DNA of 11,192 nucleotides, taken from the NCBI GenBank assembly GCA_025774425.1, contig JALGWA010000018.1:1-11192 (forward strand), written 5' to 3'. This DNA comes from a bacterium (GTDB lineage: Bacteria; Arandabacterota; Arandabacteria; Arandabacterales; JALGWA01). Positions 6,140 through 11,192 of the stretch are shown here, in pieces. A program made the position numbers and the translations under genes. The stretch's first letter is position 1; every line of letters begins with the position of its first letter. The notes under the pieces are model-generated. The model was not told where the DNA came from, made no database searches, and saw only the letters and a list, made by a program, of their open reading frames with translations.

Positions 6140-7207
6140 ATGCATCGCCTCGCGCAATTCAGGGGTAGAATGGCCGCCACGGATCTCGACGGCTTTATCA
6201 TCACCGACATCTTCAACATAAGGTATCTCTCGGGTTTTTCCGGCTCCACGGCGTCGATGTTCATAACGTCGGAAGACGCCGTCTTGATCACCGATTTCCG
6301 CTACGACGAGCAGGCGCATGCCGAGGTCTACGAGGGCGTGGAAGTCAAGATCGACAAGCGTGACGCGCTCACCGCGGTCGGGGACTTCGTCGACGCCTTC
6401 GCGGGCAGGGTCGGCTTCGAGGCGGGCTCATTGGCGTTCGCGTCATATGAGAAGATGAACGCCAGGGCCGACGGCGATCTCATCGCCGTCGAGGGGATGG
6501 CGGAGAAGCTCCGGGCGATCAAGGACGGGGAAGAGATAGCCAGGATCGCCGAGGCGGCGAAGATCACCGACAGGGTCTTCGAGCTGCTCGTAGGGGAATT
6601 GCATCCGGGGATGACCGAGATAGAGGTGGCCGCCCGAATAGACTATCTGCTCATGACCGAGGCGGGTGACTTCCCCGCCTTCAGAACCATCGTCGCCAGC
6701 GGGCCGCGCGCCGCCCTGCCGCACGCCCACCCGTCGCGCCGGCCCATCGAGCGCGGCGACTTCGTGACCATGGACTTCGGTGCGGTCTGGGAGGGCTATT
6801 GCGGCGACATGACGCGGACGGTGGTCTTCGGTGAGCCGACCGACGAGCAGGTGGAGATCTACGAGACCGTGGTCGACGCCCAGAAGGCGGCGCTCGACGG
6901 GATCAGGGCGGGAATGACGGGAAAGGAAGCGGATGCGCTCGCGCGGGACTACATCTCCGCCAGGGGCCACGGCGAGCATTTCGGGCACGGGCTGGGGCAC
7001 GGGCTGGGCCTGGAGGTGCACGAGGGACCCCGCCTGGCGGCCAAGAACGAGGACGTACTCCTGCCGGGCATGGTCGTTACGGTGGAGCCGGGGATTTACA
7101 TTCCCGGGTGGGGGGGTGTCAGGGTGGAGGACGACGTGGTCGTCGAGGAGGGGGGCGTCCGGAACCTGACCTCTTCGGTCAAGGACCTCCTCAAGATTGG
7201 GGTTTAG
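6140..7207 (+). CDS. pepP: Xaa-Pro peptidase (M24B family metallopeptidase)
   Basis: The 355-residue product removes the residue before proline at peptide N-termini or in dipeptides. An N-terminal creatinase-like domain (about 1-130) is followed by the pita-bread catalytic domain. All five dinuclear-metal ligands are visible: D212 ([10 protein letters not shown]), D223 (CGDMTRT), H287 ([10 protein letters not shown]), E316 (TVEPGIY) and E330 ([10 protein letters not shown]); the substrate-binding H195 is in LPHAHPS. The length fits the short cytoplasmic members next to efp in many bacteria. Aminopeptidase P and prolidase cannot be separated from sequence alone, so the symbol is approximate. 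It starts the run that continues with efp 15 bases later. Confidence 0.93.
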   Translation: MHRLAQFRGRMAATDLDGFIITDIFNIRYLSGFSGSTASMFITSEDAVLITDFRYDEQAHAEVYEGVEVKIDKRDALTAVGDFVDAFAGRVGFEAGSLAFASYEKMNARADGDLIAVEGMAEKLRAIKDGEEIARIAEAAKITDRVFELLVGELHPGMTEIEVAARIDYLLMTEAGDFPAFRTIVASGPRAALPHAHPSRRPIERGDFVTMDFGAVWEGYCGDMTRTVVFGEPTDEQVEIYETVVDAQKAALDGIRAGMTGKEADALARDYISARGHGEHFGHGLGHGLGLEVHEGPRLAAKNEDVLLPGMVVTVEPGIYIPGWGGVRVEDDVVVEEGGVRNLTSSVKDLLKIGV

Positions 7208-7222
7208 AAGCAGGAGTCGGAA

Positions 7223-7780
7223 GTGGCTACGACGAATGATTTCCGGAACGGCATGGTGCTGGAGGTCGACGGCAACCTGATGAGGATAGTCGAGTTTCTG
7301 CATGTCAAGCCCGGCAAGGGCGGGGCTTTCGTGAGGTCGAAGCTCAAGAACGTCGTCACCGGCAAAGTGATAGAGAAGACCTGGAACGCCGGCGAGAAGG
7401 TGAACGACGTCCGGCTCGACGAAGTGACGATGCAGTACCTCTACAGCACCGGGGACGAGTACTATTTCATGCACGGCGAGTCCTACGAACAGATCTGCCT
7501 GCCGGCCTCGATGGTCGAGGACGTGATGCCTTTCATCAAGGAGAGCGACTCGGTGACCGTGCTCATGCGCGGGGACCAGCCGGTCGCGGTGGAGCCTCCG
7601 AATTTCGTCGATCTCAAGGTGACGGAAACCGCCCCCGGCCTGAAGGGGGATACCGTCTCCGGGGGGACCAAGCCGGCCACCCTGGAAACGGGGGCGGTGG
7701 TGCAGGTGCCGCTCTTCATCGAGACCGGGGATGTCGTCAGGGTCGATACCCGGACCAAGGCCTACGTATCAAGGGTGTGA
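7223..7780 (+). CDS. efp: Translation elongation factor P
   Basis: At 185 residues this has the full three-domain EF-P length. It binds between the ribosomal P and E sites and relieves stalling at consecutive prolines. The N-terminal KOW-like domain carries the modified loop VKPGKGGAF with the lysine at K32, so it is the lysine-type EF-P and not the arginine (rhamnosylated) type; the modifying enzyme is not in the window. The C-terminal OB domain ends with the signature GDVVRVDTRTKAYVSRV. The start is GTG at 7223, 6 bases after AGGAG. It lies 15 bases after the Xaa-Pro peptidase and 3 bases before accB, a widely conserved order. Confidence 0.98.
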   Translation: MATTNDFRNGMVLEVDGNLMRIVEFLHVKPGKGGAFVRSKLKNVVTGKVIEKTWNAGEKVNDVRLDEVTMQYLYSTGDEYYFMHGESYEQICLPASMVEDVMPFIKESDSVTVLMRGDQPVAVEPPNFVDLKVTETAPGLKGDTVSGGTKPATLETGAVVQVPLFIETGDVVRVDTRTKAYVSRV

Positions 7781-7783
7781 GGG

Positions 7784-8231
<448 letters not shown>

Positions 8232-8233
<2 letters not shown>

Positions 8234-8240
8234 GGGGTGG
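8232..8240 (+). promoter_or_regulatory. Ribosome binding site supporting a TTG start for the PilT-like gene
   Basis: AGGGGGTGG overlaps the accB stop codon and ends 4 bases before TTG at 8245. No ATG or GTG exists in frame nearby, and this start gives the family's usual N-terminus ([17 protein letters not shown]). Confidence 0.6.
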
Positions 8241-8244
8241 CTTC

Positions 8245-9336
8245 TTGATTAGAGAGCTTCTGCAGGAGATGGTCAAGCACAACGGCTCCGACCTTCACAT
8301 CAAAGTCGGCACCCCGCCGACGATGCGGGTCGACGGCCAACTGATCCCGTTCAAGGTGCCCCCGCCGACCGGCGAAGAGGTCGACGCGGAGTGCGACAGC
8401 ATCCTCACGCCGAGGCAGAGGCGCATCTTCATGGAGACGAGCGAAGTCGATTTCGCCTTCGGCGTACCCGGCCTCGCCCGCTTCAGGGCCAACTTCTACA
8501 GACAGCGCGGATCGACGGCGATGGTCTTCAGGACCATCCCGTTCGACGCCCCGAGATTCGACACGTTGAACCTCCCGCCCGTGATCAAGGAACTGGCCAA
8601 GAAGCCGAGGGGCCTGGTCCTCATAACGGGAACGGTGGGCTCGGGCAAGTCGACGACCCTGGCCTCCATGATCCGCGAGATCAACGAGACGATGAGGAAA
8701 AACATCATAACCATAGAGGACCCCGTCGAGTTCCTCCACCGGGACAACCTCTCGATGATAAGCCAACGCGAGGTGGGCAGCGATACCGAGTCTTTCCACG
8801 CCGCGCTCAAGCACATCCTCAGGCAGGATCCCGACGTCATTCTGATAGGCGAGATCCGTGACCAGCCGACGATGTCCATAGCGCTGACTGCGGCGAACAC
8901 GGGTCACCTGGTTTTCAGCACGCTTCACACGACGGACGCCGCCCAGGCGATAAACCGTGTCATATCCTTCTTCCCGTTGAACCAGCAGCAGGAGATCCGA
9001 TTCCTGATGGCGAGCTGCCTCGAGGCCATCGTCTCCATGCGCCTCGTCCCGAGATCGGATACGACGGGAAGAATCCCCGCAGTGGAAGTTATGATTGCAA
9101 CCGGCACGATAAAGGAGTATCTTCTTGACGCCGAGAAGACGCCGATGATCAAGAGCGTCATCGAGGAGAGCACGTCGGAATACGGCATGCAGTCATTTGA
9201 CCAGGCGCTCCTCAACCTGTACAATGAGGGCAAGATAAGCCTGGATGACGCCTTGCGTTTCGCGTCGAGTCCGACGGAGCTCCAGATCAAGGCCAAGGGC
9301 ATCGAGGCGGGAACGGACGTTTCCTGGACGCCCTGA
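8245..9336 (+). CDS. pilT: Type IV pilus retraction ATPase, PilT/PilU family
   Basis: The 363-residue product is a hexameric cytoplasmic ATPase that powers pilus disassembly. The N-terminal PAS-like domain (about 1-100) begins with the family's SDLH motif. The ATPase core shows Walker [10 protein letters not shown] (129-137), the Asp box ITIEDPVEF (155-163), Walker [11 protein letters not shown] (197-206, E203) and the His box [20 protein letters not shown] (225-244). The C-terminal segment ([24 protein letters not shown] split over 309-332, then ALRFAS) resembles PilU more than the AIRNLIRE retraction motif of PilT, so PilU-type function is possible. The start is TTG 8245, 11 bases after accB; accC begins 13 bases after its stop. 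No other pilus gene is in the window. Confidence 0.94.
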   Translation: MIRELLQEMVKHNGSDLHIKVGTPPTMRVDGQLIPFKVPPPTGEEVDAECDSILTPRQRRIFMETSEVDFAFGVPGLARFRANFYRQRGSTAMVFRTIPFDAPRFDTLNLPPVIKELAKKPRGLVLITGTVGSGKSTTLASMIREINETMRKNIITIEDPVEFLHRDNLSMISQREVGSDTESFHAALKHILRQDPDVILIGEIRDQPTMSIALTAANTGHLVFSTLHTTDAAQAINRVISFFPLNQQQEIRFLMASCLEAIVSMRLVPRSDTTGRIPAVEVMIATGTIKEYLLDAEKTPMIKSVIEESTSEYGMQSFDQALLNLYNEGKISLDDALRFASSPTELQIKAKGIEAGTDVSWTP

Positions 9337-9349
9337 TCGGGTTGCAGTC

Positions 9350-10723
9350 ATGTTCAACAAGATCCTCATCGCCAACAGGGGCGAGATAGCCCTCCGCATC
9401 ATACGGGCGTGCAGGGAGATGGGCATAGCCACCGTCGCCGTGTACTCCGAAGCCGACCGCGACAGCCTGCATGTCAGGTTCGCCGACGAGATCGTCTGCA
9501 TCGGGCCCGGCCGCCCCGGGGAGTCCTATCTCAACGTGCCGCGCATCATAAGCGCCGCCGAGGTCACGGGCGCCGAAGCCATCCATCCCGGCTACGGCTT
9601 CCTCGCGGAAAACGCCGACTTCGCCGAGGCCTGCGACGACTGCGGCATCAAGTTCATCGGCCCGAGGCCGGAGGTCATCGCCCGCATGGGGGACAAGGCC
9701 AAGGCGAGGGCCGCCATGCTCGAGGCCCACGTCCCCGCGGTCTCGGGCAGCATGGGCGCCGTCAGCGACATCGAGGAGGCCCTCGCGGTCACCGCGGAAA
9801 TCGGTTATCCGGTCATGATCAAGGCGTCGGGCGGGGGCGGCGGCAAGGGCATGCGCATAGCCCATAATGACGACGAGCTCAGGGAAGGCTTCGAGGCGGC
9901 GGGAAGCGAAGCCGAGGCGAGTTTCGGCAACAGGGAGCTCTACATAGAGAAGTTCGTGTCCAGGCCGAGGCATATAGAAATACAGATTCTCTGCGATTCG
10001 CAGGGGAACGGGATCTACCTGGGGGAGAGGGATTGCTCCGTGCAGAGGAAGCACCAGAAACTCATAGAGGAGACCCCTTCGCCCGCCGTCGGCGAGGAGA
10101 TGCGGAAGAAGCTCGGCGCGGCGGCCGTCCGCGGCGCCCTTTCCGTGGGTTATGACAGCGCCGGCACGGTGGAGTTCCTGATGGACGAGGAAGGGAGCTT
10201 CTGTTTCATCGAGATGAATGCGCGCATCCAGGTGGAGCATCCCGTCACGGAGATGGTCACCGGCGTGGACATCATCAAGGAGCAGATAAAAATCGCCGCC
10301 GGCGAGCCCCTGTCGATCGCGCAGCAGGACGTGCGCATCGACGGCCATGCGATCGAGTGCCGGATAAACGCCGAGGACGTCGACCGTGACTTCACGCCCT
10401 GTCCCGGCAAGATAAGCGCCGTCAACATTCCGGGGGGGCCGGGCATAAGGGTCGATACCCATGTCTATGCCCAGTACGTAATCCCTCCGTTCTACGACTC
10501 GCTCATCGCGAAGCTCGTTGCACACGCCCCGACGCGGGACGAGTGCATAGCCCGCATGCTGCGGGCCCTGGACGAGTTCGTCGTCGAGGGCGTGAAGACG
10601 ACGATCCCCTTCCATCGCGCGGCGCTTGGCAGCAGGATCTTCAGATCGGGCGACTTCGATACGGGCTTCGTCGCCGAGCTGGCCGAGGAGCTCAAGGGCG
10701 AGCGGGAAGGGACCAAGGTCTAA
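9350..10723 (+). CDS. accC: Biotin carboxylase subunit of acetyl-CoA carboxylase
   Basis: A 457-residue ATP-grasp enzyme (about 450 is usual) that carboxylates biotin on AccB using ATP and bicarbonate. The N-terminal domain begins [20 protein letters not shown], the Gly-rich ATP loop is [13 protein letters not shown] (158-170), and the catalytic segment [20 protein letters not shown] holds E288, N290 and R292. K116 and H208 match known nucleotide and bicarbonate-site residues of the E. coli enzyme. The C-terminal domain ([11 protein letters not shown] onward) is complete, and the protein ends without a fused biotinyl domain. The ATG at 9350 has no clear ribosome binding site, so translation may be coupled to the PilT-like gene ending at 9336. 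It could also serve other carboxylases; this is unproven. Confidence 0.97.
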   Translation: MFNKILIANRGEIALRIIRACREMGIATVAVYSEADRDSLHVRFADEIVCIGPGRPGESYLNVPRIISAAEVTGAEAIHPGYGFLAENADFAEACDDCGIKFIGPRPEVIARMGDKAKARAAMLEAHVPAVSGSMGAVSDIEEALAVTAEIGYPVMIKASGGGGGKGMRIAHNDDELREGFEAAGSEAEASFGNRELYIEKFVSRPRHIEIQILCDSQGNGIYLGERDCSVQRKHQKLIEETPSPAVGEEMRKKLGAAAVRGALSVGYDSAGTVEFLMDEEGSFCFIEMNARIQVEHPVTEMVTGVDIIKEQIKIAAGEPLSIAQQDVRIDGHAIECRINAEDVDRDFTPCPGKISAVNIPGGPGIRVDTHVYAQYVIPPFYDSLIAKLVAHAPTRDECIARMLRALDEFVVEGVKTTIPFHRAALGSRIFRSGDFDTGFVAELAEELKGEREGTKV

Positions 10724-10738
10724 GAGGTGGAATCCCGG

Positions 10739-11192
10739 GTGAAGCTGGAAGTGTTCTTCACGCATGGAGGGGTCAGCGAGACCTTCGTCAAGGGCAAGCT
10801 GATCGCCGTGGTCGACGTTCTCAGGATGTCGACGACCATAGCGTACGCCCATGCCAACGGCTGCGGGCGCATCGTCCCGGTCGAGAGCGTGGAGGCAGCG
10901 AGCAAGCTGGCCGCTTCCCTCGACAAGTCCGTCACCCTGCTCGGAGGCGAAAGAGAGGGCAAGCGCATCGACGGCTTCGATCTCGGCAATTCACCCCTCG
11001 AGTACACCAGGGAGGTCGTCGAGGGCAAGAACATCATCCTGTCGACTACGAACGGCACGAGGACGATCGCCAAGGCGCGCGACGCCGGCGAGGTCATCAT
11101 CGCGTGCTTCGCCAACATGGGCGCCGTTCTCGAGTACATGAAGAGAGCCGGAAACGGGTTGGCCGGCATACTGTGCGCCGGCAAGCAGGGAA
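10739..11192 (+). CDS. comB: 2-phosphosulfolactate phosphatase (ComB family), 3' end cut off
   Basis: The first 151 residues are visible. They match the ComB family, Mg-dependent enzymes that dephosphorylate 2-phosphosulfolactate to sulfolactate, a step described in coenzyme M synthesis in methanogens; bacterial homologues are common and may serve other ends. Motifs seen: VVDVLRMSTTI (24-34), LLGGEREG (67-74), GFDLGNSPLEYT (79-90) and STTNGTRT (102-109). GTG 10739 is chosen because VKLEVFFT fits the family's N-terminus; an in-frame GTG at 10727 would add four residues, and GAGGTGG (10724-10730) could serve the later start as ribosome binding site. It lies 15 bases after accC, so probably in the same transcript. 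The family assignment is firm, but the substrate in this organism is not known. Confidence 0.9.
   Translation, partial: MKLEVFFTHGGVSETFVKGKLIAVVDVLRMSTTIAYAHANGCGRIVPVESVEAASKLAASLDKSVTLLGGEREGKRIDGFDLGNSPLEYTREVVEGKNIILSTTNGTRTIAKARDAGEVIIACFANMGAVLEYMKRAGNGLAGILCAGKQG

Noticed and set aside
6443..7474. Minus-strand open frame of 343 codons opposite the peptidase and efp
   Set aside because: Antisense to two clearly identified genes; low-complexity His/Asp/Leu-rich translation typical of a shadow frame.
9245..9349. Upstream extension of accC into the end of the PilT-like gene
   Set aside because: The extra 35 residues are Arg-rich shadow sequence; the family N-terminus starts exactly at ATG 9350.
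9287..10852. Long minus-strand open frame of 521 codons opposite accC
   Set aside because: It is antisense to a gene with full biotin carboxylase motifs, spans into comB, and its translation has no recognisable domain. High GC content produces such shadow frames.

Overview
The window reads as ordinary chromosomal sequence from a high-GC, Gram-negative (diderm) bacterium. Diderm traits are two lipoprotein signal peptides, a membrane-anchored anti-sigma factor, an HtrA-like secreted protein and a type IV pilus retraction ATPase. A DUF4837-type lipoprotein points loosely to the Fibrobacterota-Chlorobiota-Bacteroidota relatives or an uncultured neighbouring phylum. This placement is an inference; there is no rRNA or other marker in the window to settle it. 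AGG (Arg) and ATA (Ile) codons are common despite the high GC, evenly across genes, so nothing looks recently acquired. No mobile element, tRNA, rRNA or CRISPR array was seen, and no stretch over 300 bases lacks a gene.

Region 1 (1-1542, minus strand): oadG, a one-helix membrane subunit, followed by the carboxyltransferase subunit (OadA/PycB family) of a biotin-dependent decarboxylase, which runs off the left edge. Together they suggest a membrane-bound, probably Na+-translocating, oxaloacetate (or related acid) decarboxylase. Region 2 (1543-1709) is a divergent promoter region with a good sigma-70-like promoter on each strand.

Region 3 (1710-4983, plus strand): a lipoprotein of unknown function, then a tight cassette of ECF sigma factor, zinc-finger anti-sigma factor with one membrane helix, and an HtrA/DegS-like PDZ protein. 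The last has lost two of the three catalytic residues (His to Ser, Ser to Thr), so it is probably a sensor or chaperone and not a protease. This is the most unusual element in the window. Region 4 (4984-6056): a promoter and a DUF4837-like lipoprotein carrying a five-cysteine C-terminal cluster.

Region 5 (6082-11192, plus strand): a promoter followed by a tightly packed run of Xaa-Pro peptidase, efp, accB, pilT/pilU-like ATPase, accC and comB (cut by the right edge). The peptidase-efp-accB-accC order is a known conserved neighbourhood. Here a pilus retraction ATPase is inserted between the two acetyl-CoA carboxylase genes, and a 2-phosphosulfolactate phosphatase homologue follows. AccB and AccC together form the biotin carboxylase half-reaction; the carboxyltransferase partners AccA/AccD are not in the window.
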